Below the pieces are notes generated by a model. That model saw nothing but the letters and a program-made list of their open reading frames with translations. It made no database searches and had not been told where the DNA came from. Both the position numbers and the translations under genes were made by a program. Of a stretch of 64,000 nucleotides of DNA, positions 29,171 to 39,108 are shown piece by piece. Each line of letters opens with the position of its first letter. Within the stretch, counting starts at the first letter, position 1. This stretch comes from Fidelibacterota bacterium (lineage in GTDB: Bacteria; Fidelibacterota; UBA8477; JABMPR01): assembly GCA_018673925.1 (NCBI GenBank), contig JABHBL010000037.1, positions 33,566-97,565 on the forward strand, in the 5' to 3' direction.

Positions 29171-31159
29171 CTAAAAATGTAAACTGCTGCTCAAACCAAA
29201 TCCGATTCCCTTGGCATCAGTATTGAGACCATTGATAAAGGATAGTGTAAATCCAGTTTCCAGGAATCCTAAATGCAATCCACTTCCAAAGGTATGTACG
29301 GGATCACCAAATTGATTTTGCTTGTAGTAGCTAAAATCCAACCAGGGTGTTGCATATAAATTGAGCTGGTAATTCAGTTCAAGATCGGGACTGTATCCTA
29401 GTTGTACGTCTTCTGTGAAAGCTTTCTCAATTCCAATTCCCACCATGACTTGGGGAATGGGTTGATAAATGGCATTCAAGCTGAAGACCGTAGGTACATC
29501 TATTGTGACTTCAGCATGGGTAGACAAGGTGGTATCAGTTGTAGTCTGATATTGCTCGATATCCAGGGTGTCCAATTCCCCAGCTGAAAGCACTGGCAGA
29601 ACCATATCCATTGTCCAGGCTGAATGGGTCACATCAGACCATTTGTATTTTGCACCAAGATTTTTCAGCGCAACCTGAACTTCTACTTCCTGATGTAGAT
29701 AGCTTTGAAGATCCATGATGGCTCCAATATCAAAACCAACACTGATGTTAGACGCAGCATCCATTGGTTCAAAGTCATCAAAATTGGGCTCATCATCAGC
29801 ACGTTTAACACCGGCCTCAGTTGCCCAACCTTCACCAGAGGCAGTTACAACTGTAGAATCTCGTGTCATAATGATGGTGAAGTCGTCACTCACGACATTC
29901 ATATAACCTACCGCTTCGTAAAGATTCACACCAAGACCTACTTGAATTTCACCCAGAGGAGTCTGCACTGGCTGTGCGTAGGAGAGGGAAGTTTTACCTA
30001 CAAATGGGATAACCTCCATCTCAAGACCACCATTCTCTAGTGGTTCATCAAATAGAATGTCCTGCATGGGTAATCCGAGAGTATTCCCTGGCAGTACCAT
30101 TTTGATATGGGATTTTCCAGAAAGATTAAAAGCGAATCTTCCAATTCTAAAGCCCAGGAGTGAATGAAAATCAGGAGCAACATTTAGGGCTAATTCCTTA
30201 TCCATAATTGTAGATAAATAATCAGCTTTCATGGCTGCATCCCAGACACCACCCGTGGTCCACCATTCACTATACCAACCTGGGGTCAACAGTGAATTAT
30301 GGATGCTGAATTTGAAGTCAGGCAAAAGATTGAGACTAACATGATTCTCGAAATCTCGGGCAAGGTTTGCAGGATTGCTGGAGATATCATTGAGCTCACG
30401 GAACTGACGGTTCCGGATTTTCATGGTCTTCATTTTGACAGCTTGGCGAGCCAGTTCATCTTGATCAACGAAGAATACCGGCTCTACTGCAGTGGTATCT
30501 TCCGTCACGACAGCGAGATATTCCGACCCTGCAATTTCCTTAAGATAGGTATCCAGCGCTGCCACGATGGAGTCAGCTGGAGCTTCAATGGCAACTACTT
30601 TGGTTACTGTATTATATATCTGGACATTGCTGCTGTCATCTTTGGTTACAACCACATAATTAACCCCACTGCCATCACTGGCCAGGAGGTGACAGACTAT
30701 ATCAAGACAGTCATTGGCGCTGATGGCTATCATGGTAGGATCCACTATGGAAATATAGGAGAGAGAAGTAAAATCCATCCCTTCCAGCACATCGTTGCTC
30801 CAAAAATACAGATTGCCTTCGTTTACCAATCCAGCCAGGGCTGCGGGGGCAGGATCATTCTGCACCCAACCCATCTCTGGTTCAGGAACAACCAGAGTGT
30901 CTTCAGCAACGAAAGCAGTTGTATCTGTAGCCATAGAATCAAGTTCAGCTACCTCCATTGAGGTGCTGTCCATTTCTACCACGTCGGCTTCAACCATTTC
31001 TTCAGTTTGAGTTTCAGTTGTATCAGCAACTTCAACGACAGGTTCTACTGCTTCTACAGCTGCTTCCTCGAGGGGTGCTTCTGTAGTGGTACTATCGGTT
31101 TGAGCCAGTAAAAAACTTGAAAGGCTCAGGACTACGAGGATATAAATTAGAGTTTTCAT
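29171..31159 (-). CDS. DUF5723-like outer-membrane barrel protein with acidic low-complexity N-terminal extension
   Basis: Signal peptide; Glu/Thr/Val-rich linker; NDISSNPANLARDFENHVSLNLLPDFKFSIHNSLLTPGWYSEWW then barrel-like region. Confidence 0.6.
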   Translation of the reverse strand: MKTLIYILVVLSLSSFLLAQTDSTTTEAPLEEAAVEAVEPVVEVADTTETQTEEMVEADVVEMDSTSMEVAELDSMATDTTAFVAEDTLVVPEPEMGWVQNDPAPAALAGLVNEGNLYFWSNDVLEGMDFTSLSYISIVDPTMIAISANDCLDIVCHLLASDGSGVNYVVVTKDDSSNVQIYNTVTKVVAIEAPADSIVAALDTYLKEIAGSEYLAVVTEDTTAVEPVFFVDQDELARQAVKMKTMKIRNRQFRELNDISSNPANLARDFENHVSLNLLPDFKFSIHNSLLTPGWYSEWWTTGGVWDAAMKADYLSTIMDKELALNVAPDFHSLLGFRIGRFAFNLSGKSHIKMVLPGNTLGLPMQDILFDEPLENGGLEMEVIPFVGKTSLSYAQPVQTPLGEIQVGLGVNLYEAVGYMNVVSDDFTIIMTRDSTVVTASGEGWATEAGVKRADDEPNFDDFEPMDAASNISVGFDIGAIMDLQSYLHQEVEVQVALKNLGAKYKWSDVTHSAWTMDMVLPVLSAGELDTLDIEQYQTTTDTTLSTHAEVTIDVPTVFSLNAIYQPIPQVMVGIGIEKAFTEDVQLGYSPDLELNYQLNLYATPWLDFSYYKQNQFGDPVHTFGSGLHLGFLETGFTLSFINGLNTDAKGIGFGLSSSLHF

Positions 31160-34158
31160 TAGAATTCCTCCCCATTGACCGTGTACGATATGCTACCCCA
31201 GGTTCGCAAGGTCAGGGAATCAGTTGTAAAGAATCGAGATGGTATATTATTTCCACCCGCATCGGTTCTTCCGAGGAGGGTGACTTCAGGTTTCAGGAAT
31301 AACTTTTCTTCCAGAAGCTCTAGTTTATCGCTGGTCATTTCGATGGTGGTAATCTCATGTTCAGCAGCATCTACATTCTCAAGTGGCAGTAATTCCAACG
31401 TCATCAGTGTATCGGCATCGGGTGCAGTTCCAGCTTCAATAGCCAGGCTATCAAATGCCAGACTATCATTACTGGCCAGCACAACTACGGTGGCGCCAAA
31501 TTCGAACATATTGATCACATCCGCATAAAGCGCAAATTCTTCCAGAGTCACTGTGCCTTCTTCTGGCAAGGGAGAGTCCAGAGATGTGACATCCATATCC
31601 AGAGCCGGGGGATCCTCAATAATTAAGGACAGAGGCACGTTGATGTACATAATGGGACTCATACTTTGACCCTTGGCAATGGTGGCTGGTGAGGTACCAT
31701 CGCTGATGATGGCCTGACCACTTGATATGATGGACTCAGGATGAATATTGAGCAGGTCTGCTGCATCAATGTGAACCACATCATCATCGGGAGTCAGATC
31801 GTGTAGAATTTCAATTTCTTCTGAATTCCCTAAAGAATCAGTTCCTGAGAGCAGGAGTGATAGCTGAATAGGAATATCAAAGGTACTGTTAAAATCAATA
31901 TCAATATTGACATGCTCAAACATGAGATCAGATACCATGTCAGGCATTTCAAATGTCACGGTATCAGCATCAATAACCAGGGTATCAGGCTCGATGATTC
32001 CTCTGACACTTTCCATGGCAAGATTGGTGATATTGACATCAATTAGTATTGAATCCCCAAACGTAAGCGTCATCTCTTCAGTGGAAGGTAGAGCAACAGT
32101 TGAGGTATAGTGTATGCCCTGATCTACACCAGGCATGACAGAGCCAGCATCAAAGGCGAGTTTGTATTCCGACAAATCAAGAGTAGAAACTTGTGGTGTT
32201 GCCAAATTCTCCAGGCGGAAATCCATCTGAAGTGTGTCACCGCTGGTCTTGTGAATAAACTCATCTATCTGGAAATTCACATCAGCCACCACGCCAATAC
32301 GATTGGTCATGGAGAGCTGAAAATCACCAGTTTCAAAGTTTGCTTCAATAAGTTTAGTAGCCTCTTCCAGGATGATTTCGTCTTCTGTTACGATTGCATC
32401 CTGGGAGAAATAACCAGTTACTTCGGCAAACTCCATATCAGAAACATCAATGTCCACAATGATGGAATCTTCGAGACCATATTGACCAAGCTCGCCAGAA
32501 GGTGTAGTTACCACAGTAGTGTAGGTAAGCACCTGACCAGCAGCAGTGGTATCGCTAAATACCAAATTGTACTCTGAGAGGTTAAAATTCAAGGTGTTAA
32601 CCGTTGTGAAGGGTTCCAGAGTTAGGCTACCAGATAAGGGATTATTGTCGGCATCTTTCAATTCTGGGATAGTCAGAACGATGGTAGGGAGTCCGTCAAA
32701 TCCAGGCTTGTTAATTCTATTTTCAATATCAATGTTGATACTTCCTGAGGAAATGTCTGCATTGAGTAATTTTGAATCAGAGGTGATTTCAATATCACCT
32801 GCTTCTTCGATAAGCTGAGATTCAATCTCACCGGTGATTTCGTCAAAAAATAGATCAGCACCTGCGGTCTCACCGTAGAGGGCGATGGTCACAGAAACCT
32901 GGTTAGTCTCAGCAAGGGTCACCAGATTATCTCCCGTATCTTCAGTATTAATCTGGTAGCTATAGGTGACCTGCTGTAGATCAACATCCATTACCAGGCT
33001 ATATCCGGTAATATTGTTTTCATCTGTCGTGGTCAGGTTAGCTGGAATAGGAATTGTTTTGGTGAAGGCATCGTCAGAAGGATCTTCAAGAGAAGTAATC
33101 TCGATAACCAACTGTGAAGCTACGGCCATACTATTTACAATTTCAATTTTCAATGTCCCTGCACTGATCCGGGCATCTTGAATTTTGTTCGCTGATGCGG
33201 CCAATGCGATATTGCCATCTTCCGTGATTGACTGGGAAGGCACTTTGGCAGTTGCGCTACTCACCACCAAATTGGAACCAGAGATGGCGATGTTAAAGCT
33301 TGAAGCCCTCGCATTGTCATCTATTGGAACCAACGCGCCATTAGAACCATCCGAATTTCCAGTAACCAAAACCAAAATGTTAGCTGGTAAAGTAATGCCA
33401 TTGAGGTCTAAACTTCTTGTGCTGCTGGTACCAGTTGGTATAGCAGCAGACCAGGAAACATTTCCTCCGGCAATATCAGTCGTGTCAGTACCCACGACCT
33501 GCTGTAACTGAATATTAATGGGTGCACCAAGGGGAATCACCATGTCGTTGTTAATAGTGATATCAAGACTTCCGCCTGAGAATACTGCGGAAGAGAAATC
33601 AGTAAAGGAAAAATCTTTGTAGACTGGTGCGAGAGGACCACCAGGAACTTCTGAATTACCATCAGGTACGCTCTCAACGCCAGGAAAAATCTCGTTTAGT
33701 TGGAAAGGATCTGTTGTATCGGCAGGTATATCTGCAAGTTCAATTGGACCCAGTGTGGATTCAACGATTTCCTCAATGGGGTCCACACCCACAGCATCAA
33801 AAGCACTGGTCTGATTGATACTTGAACCAGTCACGGTGACATCGTCAACCGATTGAGCAAAGCTTTGATTAATATCACCAAATGCAAGCTGATCACTTAC
33901 TTCCTGGGAAGCCATTTCAGTGGTATCACTGTAGGCAAAAATGGTTTTTTCCCCATTGTCACCATAGAGTTGACTACTGATGTTATCCTCATCTTCAAGA
34001 TCTTTCAGGTCAACACTTTCTTTGACAAGTGGGAACTCAATTTTATTTGTCCAGGTTGGCGGTTTAGCTTCTTGCTTGAGATCGCAAGAGACTACGGCAA
34101 AGATTACCATTAGGAGCAATCCAAGTTGTAGTTTTCGTGATGGTGACTTTTGAATCAT
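31159..34158 (-). CDS. giant (~999 aa) repeat-containing lipoprotein, unknown function
   Basis: Lipobox FAVVSC; at least four or five internal repeats with core (I/F)xxGxxx(I/L)x(I/M)xNx(I/M); stop overlaps next start (31159). Confidence 0.65.
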   Translation of the reverse strand: MIQKSPSRKLQLGLLLMVIFAVVSCDLKQEAKPPTWTNKIEFPLVKESVDLKDLEDEDNISSQLYGDNGEKTIFAYSDTTEMASQEVSDQLAFGDINQSFAQSVDDVTVTGSSINQTSAFDAVGVDPIEEIVESTLGPIELADIPADTTDPFQLNEIFPGVESVPDGNSEVPGGPLAPVYKDFSFTDFSSAVFSGGSLDITINNDMVIPLGAPINIQLQQVVGTDTTDIAGGNVSWSAAIPTGTSSTRSLDLNGITLPANILVLVTGNSDGSNGALVPIDDNARASSFNIAISGSNLVVSSATAKVPSQSITEDGNIALAASANKIQDARISAGTLKIEIVNSMAVASQLVIEITSLEDPSDDAFTKTIPIPANLTTTDENNITGYSLVMDVDLQQVTYSYQINTEDTGDNLVTLAETNQVSVTIALYGETAGADLFFDEITGEIESQLIEEAGDIEITSDSKLLNADISSGSINIDIENRINKPGFDGLPTIVLTIPELKDADNNPLSGSLTLEPFTTVNTLNFNLSEYNLVFSDTTAAGQVLTYTTVVTTPSGELGQYGLEDSIIVDIDVSDMEFAEVTGYFSQDAIVTEDEIILEEATKLIEANFETGDFQLSMTNRIGVVADVNFQIDEFIHKTSGDTLQMDFRLENLATPQVSTLDLSEYKLAFDAGSVMPGVDQGIHYTSTVALPSTEEMTLTFGDSILIDVNITNLAMESVRGIIEPDTLVIDADTVTFEMPDMVSDLMFEHVNIDIDFNSTFDIPIQLSLLLSGTDSLGNSEEIEILHDLTPDDDVVHIDAADLLNIHPESIISSGQAIISDGTSPATIAKGQSMSPIMYINVPLSLIIEDPPALDMDVTSLDSPLPEEGTVTLEEFALYADVINMFEFGATVVVLASNDSLAFDSLAIEAGTAPDADTLMTLELLPLENVDAAEHEITTIEMTSDKLELLEEKLFLKPEVTLLGRTDAGGNNIPSRFFTTDSLTLRTWGSISYTVNGEEF

Positions 34159-34589
34159 GTGACCCTCGATGTTTTCGGTTCATCATCTAATATTTGTCAT
34201 GAAGTGTCTGAAATATCTAGCACTTCGCCAGCGCTTTATGAGGAATATTCCCCCTCTTTAGCCATTGAATCTAAACAAGCTCGGCCTTATCAAAGTATAA
34301 AATATTACTACCTTATAGTCTAAAGGGGATGAATATTATCGTAATTATATCAAGACCCCAGCGAAAATGGTCACGTAAATATTGAAATAACAGGCATTTA
34401 TCATTCATAGCATATAACTATTTCAAAATCATGATTTGAAGCAATATTGTGAGACTTATCACAGTGAAAGGGCTGACTGGCTTTGCGATTGGATGGATAA
34501 AACGATTTCCACATGGATATGAAGCGTTCGGGAGTAATTTAATATCGTCGCAATTTGGTCGGCTTAAGATGGAGAAAAACTCACTCAAG

Positions 34590-35378
34590 ATGACAAATAA
34601 AGTTGGAAAAATTATCATCGGAACCTCTGGTTTTTCCTATCCCGACTGGAAAGGTGTGTTTTATCCCCCAGGCTTGAAGAAAGAGGATTGGTTGAAGTTT
34701 TATGCCGAGCACTATGAGTTTTGTGAGTTGAATTTCAGCTACTATCGTATGCCTCAGGTGCAACAGATGGAAAAGTTCCTTAGTTATCCTCTGAAATTTG
34801 CTGTGAAAGCCCATAAGTCAATGACCCACGATAGACTGACTGCGAAGGCTGCTCGGCAAGATTTCTTTGAGGCAGTCAAAGTACTACAGCAGGATGATCA
34901 CCTTGCTGCGGTCCTGCTCCAGTTCCCATTTTCATTTGCATATACACCTGAGAATCGAAAGTATCTGCTTGAGTTGCTTGAGGACCTCGATACCTTGCCT
35001 CTTGTGGTTGAGTTCAGGCATCCCGACTGGGTTAGGAATTCGGTTTTTGAAGAATTGACAAAACACTCCTGGGGGATATCTATGTTGGATTCTCCTCAAA
35101 TCTCTGGAGGTATGCCTGAATTTGATTCAGTCACATCTGATATTGCCTATTTGCGATTTCATGGCCGGAATAAGGAAAACTGGTGGCAGGGTGATAACGT
35201 GAGTCGCTATGATTACGAATATCATCAGAAGGAATTGGAAGCCTGGCTTCCAAGAATTTCCAGTATGGCACAACAGGCAAAAACATCGTATATTTCTTTT
35301 AACAATCATGCCCGGGGTCAGGCAATTAAAAATGCAAATCAGCTCAAGACCATACTGAAAAGAGCTGAACTCATATAA
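34590..35378 (+). CDS. DUF72 (YecE-like) family protein; ORF opens at 34449 but homology begins at MTNKVGKIIIGTSGFSYPDW
   Basis: IIIGTSGFSYPDWKGVFYP, VEFRHPDWV, YLRFHGRN, YISFNNHARGQAIKNA. Confidence 0.9.
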   Translation: MTNKVGKIIIGTSGFSYPDWKGVFYPPGLKKEDWLKFYAEHYEFCELNFSYYRMPQVQQMEKFLSYPLKFAVKAHKSMTHDRLTAKAARQDFFEAVKVLQQDDHLAAVLLQFPFSFAYTPENRKYLLELLEDLDTLPLVVEFRHPDWVRNSVFEELTKHSWGISMLDSPQISGGMPEFDSVTSDIAYLRFHGRNKENWWQGDNVSRYDYEYHQKELEAWLPRISSMAQQAKTSYISFNNHARGQAIKNANQLKTILKRAELI

Positions 35379-35394
35379 ATAAAGGGGGAATCCC

Positions 35395-36210
35395 ATGGCG
35401 GATTTATCACTGAATGCAGTCGTTTCTCAAAAAATTGAGGTATCACCAGGCTTAATTATTCTAAGAGTGGTCCCACAAGGTTGGGAGCTCCCGGATTATA
35501 AAGCGGGTCAATTTACTGTCCTGGGTCTACCAGGGACCTCAGCCAGACATCAATTTTCGGATGAAGAAGTACCGCTCGTGGCTCCTGAAAAACTAATTCG
35601 CCGGGCTTATTCGGTCTCCTCAGCATCGGTCAATAAGGAATATATTGAATTTTATATTACCATGGTACGTTCTGGTGCGCTGACACCGCGTATCTTTGCT
35701 TTGGAAACTGGTGATAAGATATTTCTTTCTAAAAAGTTTTCTGGTGTATTTACTTTGGAAATGACTGAACCTAGTTCAAACATAATAATGCTAGGTACTG
35801 GAACAGGTTTAGCTCCTTATATGAGCATGCTACGAGAAGATTTACCCTGTAACTCGGATCGGAAGTATATTATTGTTCATGGCGCTCGCCACAGTTGGGA
35901 TCTGGGGTATCGGTCTGAACTAAATACCATCGCAAATGTGTGCTCCAATTTCACTTATATACCGGCTATTACCCGTCCCAATCTCGAGCATATTGAGTGG
36001 GGAGGAGAGAGTGGGTATATTCAAGAATTGTGGGAGCGTAAAGTAATTCAGACAAAATCAGGTCTTGAACCTACACCCGAGAATACCCACATCTTTTTGT
36101 GTGGAAATCCCAGCATGATTGACACCATGGTCGAGGTTTTGGAGCTTGAAGGATACAAAGAGCATAGCAAGAAATCTCCAGGTCAGATTCACCTCGAGCG
36201 TTACTGGTAG
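35395..36210 (+). CDS. ferredoxin--NADP+ reductase-like flavoprotein
   Basis: RRAYSVSSASVN, MLGTGTGLAPYMSMLRE, FLCGNPSMID, C-terminal ...IHLERYW. Confidence 0.93.
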   Translation: MADLSLNAVVSQKIEVSPGLIILRVVPQGWELPDYKAGQFTVLGLPGTSARHQFSDEEVPLVAPEKLIRRAYSVSSASVNKEYIEFYITMVRSGALTPRIFALETGDKIFLSKKFSGVFTLEMTEPSSNIIMLGTGTGLAPYMSMLREDLPCNSDRKYIIVHGARHSWDLGYRSELNTIANVCSNFTYIPAITRPNLEHIEWGGESGYIQELWERKVIQTKSGLEPTPENTHIFLCGNPSMIDTMVEVLELEGYKEHSKKSPGQIHLERYW

Positions 36211-36252
36211 GTGTAGAGCTAATTGCCACAACCCTACCCGGATATTGTATAC

Positions 36253-36283
36253 AAAAAGCCCCCATCGAAGACAGGGGCTTTTT
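36253..36283. terminator. bidirectional intrinsic terminator
   Basis: AAAAAGCCCC-CATCGAAGACA-GGGGCTTTTT between convergent genes. Confidence 0.8.
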
Positions 36284-36306
36284 AATTTAATGTTGAGCCA
36301 GGCGTT

Positions 36307-37125
36307 CTATTGTTCGATTTGGGTATAATCCAATTCTGAACCTAAAGCGCTGTGGGGGATGAGATAAACTGCCAAAGTGATCACAGCTGCAGAGATGATC
36401 CAGGCTTTTGCATTCCCGGTTTTATGCTGTCTCCAGACCGCCAGTATCCAGGCAATAAAAGCCACCGCAGTCTTATTGTCGGTGAGATCCGTTCCCCAGG
36501 GCCAACCAGTCCAGTAGGCGTCAAATGCGTACTTCTGAACGATGGGACCCAATATCATGCCACCAAGGGTTAGACAGATCGTCGTGATGATGGTATAGCG
36601 TAATGTCATGGAACTCTCAACCCAGGCTGCCATACCGGTTCTGGTAGCCAACAACATTGCAGTGAACATAAAGAGAATGTGGGGGATCAACACGGCAGCA
36701 GGGACGGCTCCCTTAAACCTTATTATAGTGGATTCATCTACCAACGAATGGGTTCTACCGTCAGCCGTTAGAAGATTTACCTCGTAGATGATTTTACCTG
36801 CAGGAGGTTGAGAAGGAAGATAGGCTTTCAGATGACCATCCACCATCATGAAGGGAGTAAGCCGCCAATCATCATGACTCTTGTAGCGTTTCCACTTCAG
36901 GGTTGCATTAAATTCAGGTTTTGAAGCTCCCAGATCAATTTCAGCATTTTCACCGGTATTTTGTGAGCGCATGAGATGATAAGTCACAGTTTTTCCATCT
37001 ATGGTGACTTCGCCAGTAACCGGGTAGGTTGGACCTGTTTTTCGCTGGTAAACCACAGAAGATAGTGTAATGACAATAGCCAGGATCCAGAGTATCCAGG
37101 CTTGTTGCTTTGTGTTGTTTGACAT
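36307..37125 (-). CDS. multi-TM membrane protein of unknown function (start likely Met9)
   Basis: N-terminal anchor, extracytoplasmic beta domain, four or more TM, WTGWPWGTDLTDNKT segment. Confidence 0.65.
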   Translation of the reverse strand: MSNNTKQQAWILWILAIVITLSSVVYQRKTGPTYPVTGEVTIDGKTVTYHLMRSQNTGENAEIDLGASKPEFNATLKWKRYKSHDDWRLTPFMMVDGHLKAYLPSQPPAGKIIYEVNLLTADGRTHSLVDESTIIRFKGAVPAAVLIPHILFMFTAMLLATRTGMAAWVESSMTLRYTIITTICLTLGGMILGPIVQKYAFDAYWTGWPWGTDLTDNKTAVAFIAWILAVWRQHKTGNAKAWIISAAVITLAVYLIPHSALGSELDYTQIEQ

Positions 37126-37135
37126 GGAGATACCC

Positions 37136-38920
37136 TTAAAGTTGTACAATGAGAATTAATTTTTCATCGCCACGCATGACTTCGACAGTGACTCGGTCTC
37201 CAGGCTTTACTTCGGCCATACGACTCATATAGTCATATACATTCATGACTGAGAGACCTTCCAGAGCGATCATGACATCACCTGATTCCATACCAGCAAT
37301 TGCCGCTGGACCACCAGGCACCACACCACCTAAGAGAAATCCAGTTGTTTTTGCAGCAGCAAAATCGGGGATGATCCCCATTTTTACCTTGCCACGCTTA
37401 CCACCCTTGGGTGGACCTTTTGGACCAGCCTCCTGGAATGTGAAAGTTTCCTTTCTTGATCCCAAGTCAGCAATTAGATCATAGGCATAATCTGCAATGG
37501 CTTTTTCACCTGAAATATTGATGGTTTCCAAATCATCTTGAGGTGTGTGGTATTCTTCAGTAATGCCAGTAAAGAAAAACAGGACGGGGACATCTTCAAC
37601 ATAGAAGGCTGCATGATCGGAAGGACCATAGCCATCTGGTGTTGTGGATAATTGGAAATCACGATCGATAGCATGATCCAATAAAAAAGCTTCCATACCC
37701 AAACCAGTCCCAGTCCCACCCACAGTGAGGGATGGTTTCGAGGGATTAAGACGACCTACCATATCCAGATTAAACATTTGCTTGATATGGGATTTGTCAA
37801 TTAGGGGATTTTTTGTGAAAAATTTTGAACCCAATAATCCCATTTCCTCAGCGCCAAAAGCCATAAATAAAACGCTTCTTTTAGGAGCAAGTTTGCCCAG
37901 TGCTAGTTTCTCAGCGATTTCAAGTACTGCCGCAACACCAGACGCATTGTCATCTGCGCCATTATGAATCGCTGTTGTATCTGGTCGACGAGAACCAGAT
38001 CCCTTACCACCCCATCCTAAATGATCATAATGAGCTCCGACAACGATGTATTCATCGTTCAAAGCTTCATCTGTACCAGGGAGAAGGGCAATCACATTTT
38101 GAGTAGTGACTTCCTGTTGGATAATTTCAGTGGTAGCTGACAGAACAATATCCAAATCCAGGCTGGCAGGCTTTAAGTCTGCATCCAGGGTTGTCTCAAG
38201 CTCTGATATAGTTTTTGAGGATTCAGTTAGAAGCTGATCGGCTAATTCCCTTTTGATGTGCAGAACCGGGAGGGTAGCCTGGGAAAGATTGCGTTCAATT
38301 CGGAGATCTATAAGTTCGTCTTCCGCTTCGAATTTACTACCACTCACAAAGATTACGCCAGCTGCATCATGATCACGTGCTACCAATAATTTATGCCGCA
38401 ATGATGAGTATTTATCGAATTTACTAGAGCGAGCTTCATTTTCTGGAGTCCCGCGCAGGATCATGACCCACCTGTCTTTGACATTCACACCTTCATAATC
38501 ATCCCAATTCAGGGTGTCACTCTCAATGGTGAAACCATAGCCAACAAAACTTACTCCAGCCTCTACACTCACACTTGATGAAAACGCAGTGGGTGTATAG
38601 TTTTCTCCAGCGACTCCTTCAAGACCAGGTGCATTGAGACTATTGTTTAGACCCAGTGCAACTGAGGTAACCACCTCAAAAAATTGTTTCCCGTCTTCAC
38701 CGAGTAGGGTGAGACCGATTTGGTTAAAATGATTGGCGATATAGTCTGCAGCCTGATCACCAGTGGGGGTTCCAGGCTTGCGGCCTTCAAGTTCATCTGA
38801 AGCCAGATAAGCGATATGATCGTATATTTCTTTTTCGCTGATGGAGGCTTGTTCATTCTGAATGGGAATGGCACAATGGAACAACATGAGGCTAGTAATT
38901 GATATAAGTATGAGTTTCAT
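37136..38920 (-). CDS. M28-family peptidase with PA-like region and C-terminal PDZ domain, lipoprotein (start re-chosen at MKLILISITSLMLFHCA)
   Basis: VGAHYDHLG, NGADDNASGVAAVLEIAE, FGAEEMGLLGS, SDHAAFYVEDVPVLFFF; PDZ GGVVPGGPAAIAGMESGDVMIALEGLSV. Confidence 0.93.
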   Translation of the reverse strand: MKLILISITSLMLFHCAIPIQNEQASISEKEIYDHIAYLASDELEGRKPGTPTGDQAADYIANHFNQIGLTLLGEDGKQFFEVVTSVALGLNNSLNAPGLEGVAGENYTPTAFSSSVSVEAGVSFVGYGFTIESDTLNWDDYEGVNVKDRWVMILRGTPENEARSSKFDKYSSLRHKLLVARDHDAAGVIFVSGSKFEAEDELIDLRIERNLSQATLPVLHIKRELADQLLTESSKTISELETTLDADLKPASLDLDIVLSATTEIIQQEVTTQNVIALLPGTDEALNDEYIVVGAHYDHLGWGGKGSGSRRPDTTAIHNGADDNASGVAAVLEIAEKLALGKLAPKRSVLFMAFGAEEMGLLGSKFFTKNPLIDKSHIKQMFNLDMVGRLNPSKPSLTVGGTGTGLGMEAFLLDHAIDRDFQLSTTPDGYGPSDHAAFYVEDVPVLFFFTGITEEYHTPQDDLETINISGEKAIADYAYDLIADLGSRKETFTFQEAGPKGPPKGGKRGKVKMGIIPDFAAAKTTGFLLGGVVPGGPAAIAGMESGDVMIALEGLSVMNVYDYMSRMAEVKPGDRVTVEVMRGDEKLILIVQL

Positions 38921-39108
38921 GGGGTTTCCTTGAGTTGAAATATTTTTTCCACGAGATGCACTGGAGGAGTATAATTCAGGCACTCCTCAATTCAACAGTT
39001 TTCATATGTAGACAAGGGCACATAAATCCAGAATTTAATGGATGGCATCATTCTATTCTTGTTCGGCAAAAAGTGCGAGATAGATTGGGTTGAATCAGGA
39101 GGAAGAAC

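Noticed and set aside
30299-30961. 220-aa plus-strand ORF
   Set aside because: Entirely antisense to the DUF5723-like gene; Cys/His/Ile-rich composition typical of shadow ORFs; no family signature.
32110-32577. 155-aa plus-strand ORF
   Set aside because: Antisense to the giant lipoprotein gene; shadow ORF.
34449-34589. N-terminal 47 aa of the DUF72 ORF as real coding
   Set aside because: Family homology begins at KIIIGTSGFSYPDW; upstream residues look like translated intergenic sequence.
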